64,000 nucleotides of DNA, taken from the NCBI RefSeq assembly GCF_900094805.1, contig NZ_FMAT01000002.1, positions 1 through 64,000 on the forward strand. The letters run 5' to 3'. Of this stretch, positions 1 through 10,246 are shown piece by piece. The stretch is from Arthrobacter sp. NIO-1057 (GTDB lineage Bacteria > Actinomycetota > Actinomycetes > Actinomycetales > Micrococcaceae). The number at the start of each line of letters is the position of its first letter. Position 1 is the first letter of the stretch. The notes beneath the pieces were generated by a model. The model had not been told where the DNA came from and searched no databases. It worked only from the letters and a program-made list of their open reading frames with translations. The position numbers and the translations under genes were made by a program.

Positions 1-141
1 CGAAACCCCTCGGAAAATAAGGGAGAATCAATGAAAAAATCCTGGCGAATAAAAACACTCAAGAACACTACACGGGGGTGTAATGCCTCAAGCAAATGTT
101 ATGTATTCACCAAATAAAAATAATTCGGTATCAACAAACTT

Positions 142-166
142 GGCACACTATTGAGTTCTCAAACAA
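142..166 (-). promoter_or_regulatory. rRNA operon leader motif (processing/antitermination element)
   Basis: Read on the minus strand this is the motif GTTGTTTGAGAACTCAATAG followed by TGTGCC. It is the element I recognise from 16S rRNA leaders and spacers in Arthrobacter and other Micrococcales. It implies that a 16S gene begins shortly beyond the left edge on the minus strand. No mature rRNA sequence lies inside the window. Confidence 0.75.
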
Positions 167-231
167 CAAACACTCTCGACACCACAACCACCACAAAACC
201 AGTGACTGCTTCGCTCCGGAGCAACTTTTCA

Positions 232-259
232 AGCTTACCACCGCGTCAACCAAAGTCAA
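232..259 (-). promoter_or_regulatory. Putative rRNA operon promoter
   Basis: On the minus strand a TTGACT -35 (254-259) is followed after 16 bp by TAAGCT (232-237) and then a GAAAAGTTGCTCCGGAG-like initial region. It points toward the rRNA leader motif about 70 bp downstream. The arrangement resembles actinobacterial rrn promoters. The -10 assignment is by eye. Confidence 0.5.
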
Positions 260-436
260 CTCGACGTTTCCAGCTCGTTCACCCCACTGTTTCCTTCAGA
301 CCATTTCGGCCCGTCCGGATCAGCGGCGCGAGATATAACTGTACACGGATTCCCACCAGAGGCAAAATCGGCAAACGTGTCGCAAATTCACGGTAATTCC
401 GTGGTTGACTTGGAGTTTTCGTTACCGGATACAACA

Positions 437-482
437 AAACCACCAAAAAAGTGTGCTGGTTCACAACATTTTTTGGTGGTTT
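437..482 (-). terminator. Inverted repeat behind tyrS, probable terminator
   Basis: A perfect 14-bp inverted repeat (437-450 and 469-482, AAACCACCAAAAAA against its complement) encloses an 18-nt loop that itself holds a TGTG/CACA stem. It lies 25 bp after the tyrS stop and before the rRNA promoter. The stem is A/T-rich rather than GC-rich, so a role in separating tyrS from rrn transcription is an inference. Confidence 0.5.
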
Positions 483-506
483 CGTGTAGTGCCTCGGTTT
501 TTATGG

Positions 507-1841
507 CTATTGAGCTAGCTCGACCACTGCCATGTTCTTCTTACCGCGACGCAGGATTGCATATCGGCCGTGCAGGAAATCCGATTCGCTCAGAACGGTG
601 TCGATGCCGTCAACCTTTTCGTTGTTCAAGTAGGCGCCGCCCTCGGTGACAGTACGTCGAGCCTCAGACTGCGACTTGCTCAGACCCGAAGACTGCAGCA
701 CGTTCAAGATGCCAAGATCCTCGACGGTGACCTTTGCCGTTGGCAATTCAGCAATGACCGATTCCAAGGTTGGCAGGTCGATGGCGCTCAAATCACCATT
801 GCCGAATACCGCTGCGGAGGCAGCGATAACCTGCTCGGTCGCCTGCTCACCGTGAACCAAGGAAGTCACTTCCCAAGCCAGGGTGCGCTGGGCAACGCGC
901 TTGAACGGACGCTCGGCGACCTCGGTCTCCAGTTCGGCAATCTGCTCCCGGGTCAGGAACGTGAAGACCTTCAAGCGGTCGATCACATCGGCATCGGCAG
1001 TGTTCAACCAGAACTGGTAGAAGGTGTACGGGCTGCACATATCAGCATCAAGCCAGATGGCATTACCCTCGGACTTACCAAACTTGGTGCCATCCGAGTT
1101 GGTGATCAGCGGGGTGCCATAAGCATGTACGGAGTTGCCCTGGACCTTGCGGATCAGATCGGTGCCACTGGTCAGGTTGCCCCACTGGTCCGAACCGCCG
1201 GTCTGCAAAGTACAACCGTACTGGCGGTTCAGCTCCAAGAAGTCGTAGCCTTGCAGCACCTGGTAGGAGAACTCGGTGTAGCTGATACCTTCGTCGGAGT
1301 TCAGGCGGGCGGCAACGATCTCCTTCTTGACCATGGTGCCCACACGGAAGTACTTGCCAACATCGCGCAGGAAATCCAGAGCCGAAAGCTGCGCGGTCCA
1401 ATCTAGGTTGTTCACCAGGCGCACTGCGTTCTCCCCCTCAGCGGAGAGGAAGCGGGAAACCTGGGACTGAAGCTTGGCGACCCATTCGTTCACGGTCTCC
1501 TTGGTGTTCAAGGTGCGCTCTGCGGTTTGGCGTGGATCGCCAATCAGACCGGTGGAACCGCCGACCAGAGCCAGTGGCTTGTGGCCGGCCAGCTGCAGGC
1601 GACGCATGTTCAACAACTGCACGAGATTGCCTAGGTGCAGGGAAGGCGCAGTCGGATCGAACCCGCAATAGTAGGTCACAGTCTCTTCGGACAGGGCTCG
1701 TTCCAGCTCGGTCTCATCGGTAGAAACGTGCACGAGGCCGCGCCACTTCAGTTCCTGCCAGACGTTCGGAAAAGATGCGTCGTTACTCTGTCCCGCAATC
1801 ACGGGGTTCTGCTTGGTATCAGACATGCTCACTGTGACCAT
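507..1841 (-). CDS. tyrS: Tyrosyl-tRNA synthetase
   Basis: Class I aminoacyl-tRNA synthetase that charges tRNA-Tyr with tyrosine in the cytoplasm. The Rossmann catalytic domain holds the HIGH-type motif as HLGN (in PSLHLGN) and the KMSKS-type motif as KFGKS. The typical GSDQWGN stretch lies between them, and an S4-like RNA-binding domain forms the C-terminus. At 444 residues it is slightly longer than the usual 420-430 because of its N-terminus. The first ATG (MVTVSMSD) and the internal one five codons later (MSDTK) both lack a convincing ribosome binding site, so the exact start is uncertain. It is the last gene before an rRNA operon, a common actinobacterial arrangement. Confidence 0.96.
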   Translation of the reverse strand: MVTVSMSDTKQNPVIAGQSNDASFPNVWQELKWRGLVHVSTDETELERALSEETVTYYCGFDPTAPSLHLGNLVQLLNMRRLQLAGHKPLALVGGSTGLIGDPRQTAERTLNTKETVNEWVAKLQSQVSRFLSAEGENAVRLVNNLDWTAQLSALDFLRDVGKYFRVGTMVKKEIVAARLNSDEGISYTEFSYQVLQGYDFLELNRQYGCTLQTGGSDQWGNLTSGTDLIRKVQGNSVHAYGTPLITNSDGTKFGKSEGNAIWLDADMCSPYTFYQFWLNTADADVIDRLKVFTFLTREQIAELETEVAERPFKRVAQRTLAWEVTSLVHGEQATEQVIAASAAVFGNGDLSAIDLPTLESVIAELPTAKVTVEDLGILNVLQSSGLSKSQSEARRTVTEGGAYLNNEKVDGIDTVLSESDFLHGRYAILRRGKKNMAVVELAQ

Positions 1842-2002
1842 TTTCTGTCTTCGATCTGCCCCTCATGCGCGTGATCAGCTCACACGCATCTGCTGGTGCG
1901 CCGAAAGTTGGGGTTGCCTCATCGGCGCGCAGTTTCCAGATTATCCCGTGGCCCTAGGCAAGTTCCAGTTACCGGTCTCAGCCCTTGGTCACATGTGGGT
2001 GT

Positions 2003-4276
2003 TCAGTTCATTCCCTGCGGCAACTCTTGGCTGTGCACCACATGAAGCCGCTGGGTGGTTCGCGTCATGGCCACATACAAATCACCCACACCACCATCAA
2101 CTTCAGCGACCAGGGCTGCCGGTTCGAGAATCAACACTCCATCAAATTCCAGGCCCTTTGATTCGCGCGCGGAAATCACCACAATGTCCTGGCTCATACC
2201 GCCCGAACCGCTTCCCACACGATCGCCATAAACGTCGGTAACCGCCGATCGAATCCGGGCAAGCTCGTGCTGCGGAACAATGACCGCCTGCAGGCCACCG
2301 GCTGAATATTCCAGCTCAGTTGCCAGCGCTTCAAGGACCGTTGCTTCCAGATTGTCCGGCGTAGTTTTGGTGATGACCGGTGGCCAATCCCCTTCGCGCA
2401 CCGCCTGCGGGGTGGTGATGCGCAAGCCAGCAGCCTGCGCTACGCGAACCGCAGCATCGGCGATCTGCGCCGGCGTACGGTAATTGACCGTCAATTCTTC
2501 TAGTTCAAAACGGTCGCCAAAAAAGGGTTCCAGGGCTTGGGCCCAGCTACTAGCGCCCGAAACCGCAGAGGTCTGCGCAATATCCCCCACAATGGTGAAA
2601 GACTTCATCGGGCAACGACGCACCAACAGGCGCCACTGCATGGGCGAAAGCTCCTGCGCTTCATCAACGACGATATGCCCGTACGCCCAGGTGCGATCGG
2701 CGACCGCGCGTTCGGCGGAGGTCAGTACAGCAGCTGTTTCCTGGTTCACGCCGGCCACCTGCTCGGCGGTAACGACCCCGTCGATCCCGGCGTTTTCCAA
2801 CATGGTGTGCATATTGTTCAATGCAGCCTTGGCGTTTTCAACATCTGCCTCGTACTGCGCGGTGTGGGCCGCCGCGTGCGGATCGGCGAAATCACCGAGC
2901 AATTGTGCCGCCTCATCAAGCAGGGGCACGTCCGCCTCGGTGAACGGCTCGGTCCTGCGTCGGTACAGTGCGTCACGCTCGGACTCTTTGAGCTGCGGGG
3001 CGGCGGCCGCCAAAAGGTGCGGGGCGGCCAAGAGCTCGGTGACCAGTTGTTGCGGGGTCATCGGCATCCAGCACAGGTTCAGCAGCACGCGCACGTCGTA
3101 GGATTCACGAACTTCCTGCGGCAAATATGAACGATCGGTGGTCGAAGACTGCCCGGCAGATTCTTCGAGTTTGCGACGTAGCTGTTCGGCCAGGTCACCC
3201 ACGAGTACTTTCACGAAGGTTTCGCGAGCCTCGTTATACGGCTTGTGGGTATGGCGGGCGCGTTCGCGGGCATTTTTGACCATTTTTGGGGTCACCGTCA
3301 GGCGGGTGCCCTCCACCACGACGATCCGGTCTTCCGGGATCAGCCGCTGGCGATTGCGCACCGCGTTAGCGATGACCTTGGCCATCGAAAGTTGACCCTT
3401 GAGCCGAGCCACCGTGCGGTTGGTTTCTGGCACCGCGTACACCCCGTGGTACAGCTCGCCCACCGAGGACATTACGACGCCGGTTTCGCCCAGGGATGGC
3501 AGCACGCGTTCGATATAGCGCATAAAAGAATTTGACGGGCCGACGATCAGCACGCCGGCGTTTTTGAGCCGCTCGCGGTATTCGTAGAGCAAGAACGCCG
3601 CACGGTGCAGGGCCACCGCCGTTTTACCAGTACCCGGACCACCTTGGACGACCACCGCTCCGGGAAGTTCAGCACGGATGATCGCATCCTGTTCGGCTTG
3701 AATGGTGCCGACAATATCGCCCATGCGTCCGGTGCGCTTTTCGCGTAGCGCGGCCATCAGGGCGCCCTCACCGTGATGGGTATGCCCCTCATCCAGCCAG
3801 GTTTCATCGAGCACGTCGTCTTCGATCCCGGCCACGGATCGGCCTTTGAGCATCAGGTGGCGACGGCGGCGCACCCCACGCGGGTTCAACGCGGTGGCTT
3901 GGTAGAACGGTGCGGCTTCGGTGGCTCGCCAGTCGATCATCAACCGGTTCAGGTCCTCATCGGACAGGCCGATGCGCCCGATGTAGCGTGGACCTTGCTC
4001 TTTGGCGGCCCCACCCATGTCGAGTCGTCCAAAAACCAGCCGGTCCTGGACCGCATCGAATTGGGCGATCCTGTCCTCATAGAGGGTGGCGAAGGAATCA
4101 CGTTCGGACATATTCTGGAAGGTTCCGATCGCCCCCTGGGCGCGGGTACGTTCCAGCTGCTCAACCTTTTCGGCGCGCAACTCATCTAGACGCTCGTACA
4201 AGCGCCCCACATATTCGGATTCAGCTAACAAGTCGCGTTCGATCGTCTCGGTCAACCTAGTTCCCCTCGCGCTCAC
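2003..4276 (-). CDS. helD: HelD-type RNA polymerase-associated ATPase (SF1 helicase-like)
   Basis: A 757-residue UvrD/Rep-like superfamily 1 ATPase. The N-terminal region (about 1-110) is charged and probably coiled-coil. It is followed by the conserved YIGRIGL segment, a Walker A (GGPGTGKTAVALHRA, about residue 215), a VDEAQELSPMQW Walker B/motif II and a late VAMTRTTQRL motif VI. This order fits actinobacterial HelD, which binds RNA polymerase, releases it from DNA or stalled complexes and can affect rifampicin tolerance. A DNA helicase role is the alternative. The start is GTG, chosen because AGGAG lies 7 nt upstream. It is upstream of tyrS on the same strand but 160 bp away, so probably a separate unit. 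Confidence 0.85.
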   Translation of the reverse strand: MSARGTRLTETIERDLLAESEYVGRLYERLDELRAEKVEQLERTRAQGAIGTFQNMSERDSFATLYEDRIAQFDAVQDRLVFGRLDMGGAAKEQGPRYIGRIGLSDEDLNRLMIDWRATEAAPFYQATALNPRGVRRRRHLMLKGRSVAGIEDDVLDETWLDEGHTHHGEGALMAALREKRTGRMGDIVGTIQAEQDAIIRAELPGAVVVQGGPGTGKTAVALHRAAFLLYEYRERLKNAGVLIVGPSNSFMRYIERVLPSLGETGVVMSSVGELYHGVYAVPETNRTVARLKGQLSMAKVIANAVRNRQRLIPEDRIVVVEGTRLTVTPKMVKNARERARHTHKPYNEARETFVKVLVGDLAEQLRRKLEESAGQSSTTDRSYLPQEVRESYDVRVLLNLCWMPMTPQQLVTELLAAPHLLAAAAPQLKESERDALYRRRTEPFTEADVPLLDEAAQLLGDFADPHAAAHTAQYEADVENAKAALNNMHTMLENAGIDGVVTAEQVAGVNQETAAVLTSAERAVADRTWAYGHIVVDEAQELSPMQWRLLVRRCPMKSFTIVGDIAQTSAVSGASSWAQALEPFFGDRFELEELTVNYRTPAQIADAAVRVAQAAGLRITTPQAVREGDWPPVITKTTPDNLEATVLEALATELEYSAGGLQAVIVPQHELARIRSAVTDVYGDRVGSGSGGMSQDIVVISARESKGLEFDGVLILEPAALVAEVDGGVGDLYVAMTRTTQRLHVVHSQELPQGMN

Positions 4277-4527
4277 AATCTGCTCCTGCGCAAAATCACA
4301 GGACAGATAATGATACGCGCCTTTAATCGCTGTCCGGTAATCTACCTACCGCACCCGCACCGAGCAGATAAGCCTGAGACACCGGCGGTTGGCCTGACTT
4401 CAGCCTGTTGCTCGCCCATTGAGCGCCACTGGGTCGAGGAATGTTCGTTCCGTGTTCCACTCGTGGTCGCAGGTTGTTCGCCAGAGGCGTGAAACACTGC
4501 GCACTATTACCGGGTTCGGCACTAGTT

Positions 4528-5067
4528 TTAGGAGTGTACGACCTGCAGTGAATGCACGCGGTGGCCTTCTAGCTTGCCGCGACCGTCCAGACCGTCGAGC
4601 TCTAGCACCACGCCGATCCCAGCGACGGTGGCGCCGGTCTTTTCGATCAAGCGCAACGATGAACCCACGGTTCCCCCGGTAGCCAGCACGTCGTCGAGGA
4701 TCAGTACCCGGGTTCCTGGGGCGATTTCGTCTTTGTGAACTTCGAGGCAGCTGGTGCCATATTCGAGGGTGTACTCATCGCGGTACACCTCGCGCGGTAG
4801 CTTGCCGGCTTTGCGGATGGTCAGCATGCCCCTGCCCGAAGCGTAGGCCGCGGCCGCAGCCAAAACGAACCCGCGGGCTTCGAGGCCCGCGACAATATCG
4901 AACTGTCCTTCAAAAGGAGCAATCAGTTCATCCACCATGCGACGCAAACCCACCGGATCAGCGAAGACCGGAGTCAGATCCTTGAAGGAGATTCCGGGCT
5001 GTGGGTAGTCCGGGACGATCTTGCTTAGTCGGTCCAGCAGGTCGCTAATGTTCTCAGAAGTAGTCAC
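4528..5067 (-). CDS. apt: Adenine phosphoribosyltransferase
   Basis: Salvages adenine with PRPP to give AMP and pyrophosphate. The type I PRTase PRPP-binding loop is clear (VLILDDVLATGGT, about residues 120-132), preceded by the APRT-type GLEARGF segment, and the 179-residue length is normal. The start is GTG. There is no Shine-Dalgarno site at a usual distance. Instead a TAAAAT -10-like box ends 8 nt before the GTG, suggesting a nearly leaderless mRNA. It appears monocistronic, with helD 250 bp downstream on the same strand. That gap (4277-4527) contains no feature I can name apart from the helD ribosome binding site. Confidence 0.95.
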   Translation of the reverse strand: MTTSENISDLLDRLSKIVPDYPQPGISFKDLTPVFADPVGLRRMVDELIAPFEGQFDIVAGLEARGFVLAAAAAYASGRGMLTIRKAGKLPREVYRDEYTLEYGTSCLEVHKDEIAPGTRVLILDDVLATGGTVGSSLRLIEKTGATVAGIGVVLELDGLDGRGKLEGHRVHSLQVVHS

Positions 5068-5075
5068 GCCTAGAA

Positions 5076-5081
5076 ATTTTA
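5076..5081 (-). promoter_or_regulatory. -10 box for apt
   Basis: TAAAAT on the minus strand ends 8 nt before the apt GTG. No consensus -35 is visible. The predicted transcription start is at or within 2 nt of the start codon. Confidence 0.4.
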
Positions 5082-5159
5082 GTCCTTTTGCGCCGCTGAT
5101 GATGCGTCAGAGTGCATAATCATGAGCACACTTTGAGTCCACCTCATGCAATCGAGTGG

Positions 5160-5900
5160 TTAACGTTGCATCAATCGGTCGCTGGGCCAAGGTAATAATT
5201 CTGGATCGGCAGCCCCGTCGGCCGCGGCCGTGACGCGGATTGAGCCTGGCAATTCTCGACCTGCGAGCCAGGCCGCCAGATCGAAATCGGTTCCTGAAAG
5301 CACCCAGGATTTCTCCCCTTCGCCCAAGACAATCCGGGTTTTCCCATGAGGTTGCAGAACCAGACGCATGCTTTGAGGCACGCGCGCTTCAAGCGCCCGG
5401 AACAGGTGAGCGCAAAATTCAGCAGGCCACGAGGCTGCAGGGCGCACCATATGATCCAGATCGGTGGCGTGGATGAGCATTTCTCGCCAGGTCGCGTAAA
5501 CCAAGTCGGCCACTTGCGCTCCCGGACGATAGCCCACAGCAGCGTCCCATTTCTGTTGTGCCGACGGTAGCTTCAAGCGCAGTTGGCTCAGAGCATCGAG
5601 CGCTAAAGCCTGTAAAGACTCGGGGCGCATTAACGCTGTCATATTGATAGCTTCGATCCGTCCCTCGGCTCCCCCGTCGTACATCGGCGGCAATTCTTGC
5701 TGCCCGGCGCTGTCAAATTGACGCACTGCGGCCTTGGCAAAGGACGCCAGATGGGCAATGAGCTGAGCCGTGTTCCATCCCGGCAATGAGCTGGGCTTGG
5801 AGTAGTCGGTGAGCGCCAGCTCGCGCAGCTGATCAGAAAGTTCGTCCAATGCGGTGGTGACTTGTGCAATGAGGTCAGCGGGAGCCAGAAGTTGTGCCAT
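5160..5900 (-). CDS. Maleylpyruvate isomerase family, mycothiol-dependent enzyme
   Basis: A protein of 246 residues beginning MAQLLAPADL. The N-terminal half is a DinB-like four-helix MDMPI domain with the typical SLPGWNTAQLIAHLASF segment, whose histidine is a likely metal ligand. The C-terminal half matches the MDMPI C domain with an SCP2-like fold. Family members use mycothiol as cofactor, for example in maleylpyruvate isomerisation, but the true substrate of this paralogue cannot be read from sequence. The reading frame is open further upstream, but residues before MAQLL are low-complexity and unlike the family. A TAAAGT box 7 nt before this ATG supports the start chosen here. A mycothione reductase at the right end of the window agrees with mycothiol metabolism. 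Confidence 0.8.
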   Translation of the reverse strand: MAQLLAPADLIAQVTTALDELSDQLRELALTDYSKPSSLPGWNTAQLIAHLASFAKAAVRQFDSAGQQELPPMYDGGAEGRIEAINMTALMRPESLQALALDALSQLRLKLPSAQQKWDAAVGYRPGAQVADLVYATWREMLIHATDLDHMVRPAASWPAEFCAHLFRALEARVPQSMRLVLQPHGKTRIVLGEGEKSWVLSGTDFDLAAWLAGRELPGSIRVTAAADGAADPELLPWPSDRLMQR

Positions 5901-5907
5901 AGGACAC

Positions 5908-5913
5908 ACTTTA
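5908..5913 (-). promoter_or_regulatory. -10 box for the MDMPI-family gene
   Basis: TAAAGT on the minus strand, 7 nt before the ATG, with no Shine-Dalgarno site in between. This suggests a leaderless transcript. Confidence 0.45.
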
Positions 5914-5937
5914 GCGTGGGTGGTCGGGTAATAAGCA

Positions 5938-5975
5938 AGCGGCCACCGCACAAAAGTCTTTGCACGATGGCCGCT
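5938..5975 (-). terminator. Terminator hairpin after argH
   Basis: Perfect 8-bp arms AGCGGCCA/TGGCCGCT with further partial pairing inside. On the minus strand the hairpin is followed by the T-rich TTGCTTATT. It lies about 30 bp beyond the argH stop. Confidence 0.65.
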
Positions 5976-6004
5976 AAACTCAGGCGAAGCGCCCGAAGTA
6001 GTGT

Positions 6005-7468
<1,464 letters not shown>

Positions 7469-7476
7469 GCAAAGGT

Positions 7477-7503
7477 TTATGCAATGTTGCTCATAAATAT
7501 TCA
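7477..7503 (-). promoter_or_regulatory. ArgR operator (two ARG-box halves) upstream of argH
   Basis: On the plus strand the site reads TTATGCA-N9-ATAAATATTCA. The same two blocks with the same 9-nt spacing occur upstream of argC, and both resemble ARG-box half sites (TGAAT/ATTCA and TGCAT types). The site overlaps the expected -35 region, so ArgR-arginine binding should repress argH. Confidence 0.7.
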
Positions 7504-7638
7504 CTGGGTTGCTGATTCATGCAATTTTTCTTTCCGTCGCGACACGCAGGAAACTCGATGTTTAACCTCTTCCAGTCCACAGCACCCGGGCGTATGGTGT
7601 TGCCATAACCGAATCGGAACTAACTTCGGAGGTACGAA

Positions 7639-8190
7639 ATGGAAATCCAGTTGTACCGGGGTGACATCACCACCCTGCACGTTGATGCCATCGTGAACGC
7701 CGCAAATCCTTCATTGCTAGGCGGTGGCGGTGTTGACGGAGCAATTCATGAAGCAGCTGGTCCTAGCTTGTTGGCTGCCTGCCGCGAAGTTCGTGCACAG
7801 CGCTATCCGGACGGTATCCCCTCAGGAATTGCTGTGGCCACGAAGGCCGGGGCCTTGGACGCGAAATGGGTCATCCATACGGCCGCACCTAATTTGGCGC
7901 TCATCAAGCCGAACCCAAAAATCCTCAGCGATTGCTTTGTGAACTCGCTGTACGTGGCCGCACGCCACGATGCCCATTCGATCGCGTTCCCCGCAATCGG
8001 GGCCGGGGCTTTCGGCTGGGAACCACAGCAGGTTGCCGACATTGCTCATGAAGCCATTGAACGGTGGATCGACACCAACAAGCATATTTCGCCGATCCAC
8101 AAAATTGTGTTGGTCGCGCACACCGATGAAGTTCAGGCAGCTTTCGAGCGGGCCTTTGGTTTAGACGCCATTGAAGAAGTGGCGGCCTGA
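7639..8190 (+). CDS. Macrodomain protein (O-acetyl-ADP-ribose deacetylase type)
   Basis: A single macrodomain of 183 residues. The ADP-ribose-binding signatures are intact: DAIVNAANPSLLGGGGVDGAIHEAAG (residues 15-40), GIPSGIAVATKAG, and the catalytic-loop segment PAIGAGAFGWEP. This is the MacroD/YmdB class, which hydrolyses O-acetyl-ADP-ribose and removes mono-ADP-ribose from proteins. The start is supported by GGAGG 7 nt upstream. It is divergent from argH, and the intergenic region holds the argH operator. A T-tailed terminator follows directly. Confidence 0.9.
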   Translation: MEIQLYRGDITTLHVDAIVNAANPSLLGGGGVDGAIHEAAGPSLLAACREVRAQRYPDGIPSGIAVATKAGALDAKWVIHTAAPNLALIKPNPKILSDCFVNSLYVAARHDAHSIAFPAIGAGAFGWEPQQVADIAHEAIERWIDTNKHISPIHKIVLVAHTDEVQAAFERAFGLDAIEEVAA

Positions 8191-8216
8191 TGTTCGGAAT
8201 GCTCTAGACACAAGTG

Positions 8217-8255
8217 TTGCCGCGCCCCTTCGCTAAGAAAGGGCGCGGCAATTTT
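8217..8255 (+). terminator. Rho-independent terminator after the macrodomain gene
   Basis: 11-bp perfect stem TTGCCGCGCCC/GGGCGCGGCAA with a 13-nt loop followed by TTTT. It sits 27 bp after the stop codon. Confidence 0.85.
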
Positions 8256-8335
8256 CTGCCTCCAGACGGCGTGATGCCGTGCGGAAGTTAGTCAGCGCGT
8301 GCAGTCAAACGCGTGCGCTCAAAAAAGGTGGCGTG

Positions 8336-8737
8336 CTATCCAGCGCGGGAGAAATAGGTATTGCGCCGCGGTTGCTGATCGGGGTCGAGATGCTTGGGCA
8401 GTATGACGTAGGGCAATCCCTTGACCTTCACGAGTCTCAAATAGCCGTTATGGACCATCACGTGATGGCTCCTACACAACGGACAGCAATCCTGCAGGCG
8501 CGTATGCCCGCCTTTGGACCAGGGTTTGAAGTGGTGGTAGTCCAAGAGTGCTGGCTCCTCAGTACAACCGGGGACCAAACAGCCACCGTCTCGGTCACGA
8601 GCGGCCAGCTTCATCCATCGTGGGAAGAGCCGGGCGTCTCGACCGATGTCCATGATGACCCCATCGGCGTTATAGATCGGACTTAAGACCTTCGCTTCAC
8701 ACAGCATGGTGCGCAGTTCGCAGGCGCTGAGTTTCAC
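8336..8737 (-). pseudogene. HNH nuclease domain, 3' part of a frameshifted DUF222/HNH gene
   Basis: 133 residues carrying a complete HNH motif: two CxxC-like pairs around DYHHFKPWSKGG and the late SHHVMVHNG. In the DUF222/13E12 family this domain follows directly on the DUF222 region, and the segment KLSACELRTMLC here continues the sequence that ends the upstream frame. The first codon is a GTG that overlaps the stop of that frame (GTGA). One extra G in the GGG run at 8737-8739 would join the two frames. It is therefore either a disrupted gene, a sequencing error, or translated by coupling or slippage. Confidence 0.7.
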
Positions 8738-10149
8738 CCGTGCGCGGTGACACCACTCAGCGAGCCCAGATCGGCCAGGTCTTGATAGCTGGCATGCACC
8801 ACAATTTCCGGAGTGATGCGTTTTGTACTATTTTCCGGATCGATATTGCGTAGCACCGCGTTCAGCGCGTTCATTCTCCGCTGAGCCACGGTGCAGGTGC
8901 TTGGCATTGTGGGCGCAGGGCTTGCGGGCAGCGAAGCATCGGACGATGCTGCGGGGTCGGCAGGAGTTTGTGCTCCGCGCGCCCACTGAGGAATTGGCTG
9001 ATCGCTATGCCAGAGTTCGTCGACCTGAGGATCGGCCTCTGCGGTACCTTGCGCTGGGGTGTCTTGCTCTGCGGTTGCTGCAGAAGTTTGTTCAGTTTGT
9101 TCGGCCTGATCGGATGCTTCGGACTGGGAGTTTTGCTCCGTTTGGCGGGCGGCTGCTCCAGCTTGGGTGCGCTTGTTATCGGCCTGAGCGATCAGCGAGT
9201 TCCACAGTTCGGCATCCAGGGAAGTTACGCGAACGATGAATTCGTGGACACCGTTGATGACCTTGCCTCGGAAAAGCCCCAATGCTGGTGTTTGAGTCTC
9301 TTGGTGCAGGTCCTTGTAATCCTTAATGAGAGTGTTCAGGTGCTTTTGCCGGCTGCGCACCGAGGGTTCATGCAGCATTTCGCTGGCGTGTTCTTCAAGT
9401 AGTACGCCGTCGGGCCCGGTAGCGGTAGCCGTGGTCGGCAGGCCGTCAAAGGTGGTGTCTTCGGGTTCGAACCTATCTAATGCTCGCGCGGCTTTGAGCA
9501 CTTCACGTGGGTCGCGCAGGTAGTGCAGGTCTGGTGGACTCCACGGCGCGGATGCGGAATCGGATGAAGAAGCCGAAACGTCAGTTGGAGCATCATCCTC
9601 CGGCGATGGTTGCGCGCCGGTGGCGAAATGCTCGGCCAAGAGCTGGAAGCGCGGGGCACAGGGCACAGCATTCTGATCGCGTCGTGCGTGAAGCAAATGC
9701 GCATCCTTCACCCGGCGTGCGGCCTCAAAATAGTTCATGTCCAGCAGGTTGGAGAGCACACTGGCAGCGTCTTGATAAACCGTGCGGCCGGCGGCGAAGC
9801 GCGGTTCTGCGCTGAAGTCGGTGCGACCAGCGTGCAGATCGTCAAATTCATCCAGGTCCAGGCCGTGCGCGGCGGTGGTTTCAACCAAGCTGGCGGCGAT
9901 GATGTTCGAACGGGTGGCTTGGTAGCTAAAAGCCTGCGCGAAATGGGCATAGGCCAACGCGGCTCGCGGATCATTCAGGTGCTCGGCCTGGGCGGACAGT
10001 TGATTCAGCAGTTGCAGGCAGAGGGATTGAGCGTGCAGCAGTTCTGGCGCGTTCAGCTCTGACGCGTCCAGTTCCGGGCGCTGACCGGCGCGCTGGGCCA
10101 CGTCGGTGGCCAGCTCGGTGAGCCGGTGCGAGAGCTGCAAGAGATCCAT
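8734..10149 (-). pseudogene. DUF222 domain protein, 5' part of a frameshifted DUF222/HNH gene
   Basis: About 471 residues from the ATG giving MDLLQLSHRL. The DUF222 region is followed by a long acidic, Gln/Glu/Ala-rich stretch (about residues 325-430) that looks like low-complexity linker, then NALNAVLRNIDPENSTK and the typical lead-in to the HNH domain, where the frame ends in TGA. These proteins are multicopy and variable in Micrococcaceae and are often called mobile-intron-like HNH endonucleases, though their function is not settled. The frame is open upstream to the argR terminator, but no ribosome binding site is visible for any start. It inserts between argR and argH. Confidence 0.65.
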
Positions 10150-10189
10150 GGGTCGATAGTGCAGCGGATTCGACCGGTTAAACAGCACA

Positions 10190-10220
10190 CCGCCACGCAC
10201 TGTGGATAAGTGCGTGGCGG
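10190..10220 (-). terminator. Terminator hairpin after argR
   Basis: Perfect 11-bp stem CCGCCACGCAC/GTGCGTGGCGG with a 9-nt loop, about 30 bp beyond the argR stop. A strong T-run is missing. It ends the argCJBDFR operon. Confidence 0.65.
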
Positions 10221-10246
10221 ATAAGTGCGCAGCGGATCAGTGCGTA
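10202..10246. repeat. Three tandem 15-bp repeats between argR and the HNH gene
   Basis: Three adjoining 15-bp units starting at 10202, 10217 and 10232 (GTGGATAAGTGCGTG, GCGGATAAGTGCGCA, GCGGATCAGTGCGTA). The array ends exactly at the argR stop codon, and its first unit supplies part of the right arm of the terminator hairpin. Confidence 0.85.

Noticed and set aside
10150-10200. Upstream GTG start for the DUF222 gene
   Set aside because: It would place the start inside the loop edge of the argR terminator hairpin and add residues not typical of the family; no ribosome binding site supports it.
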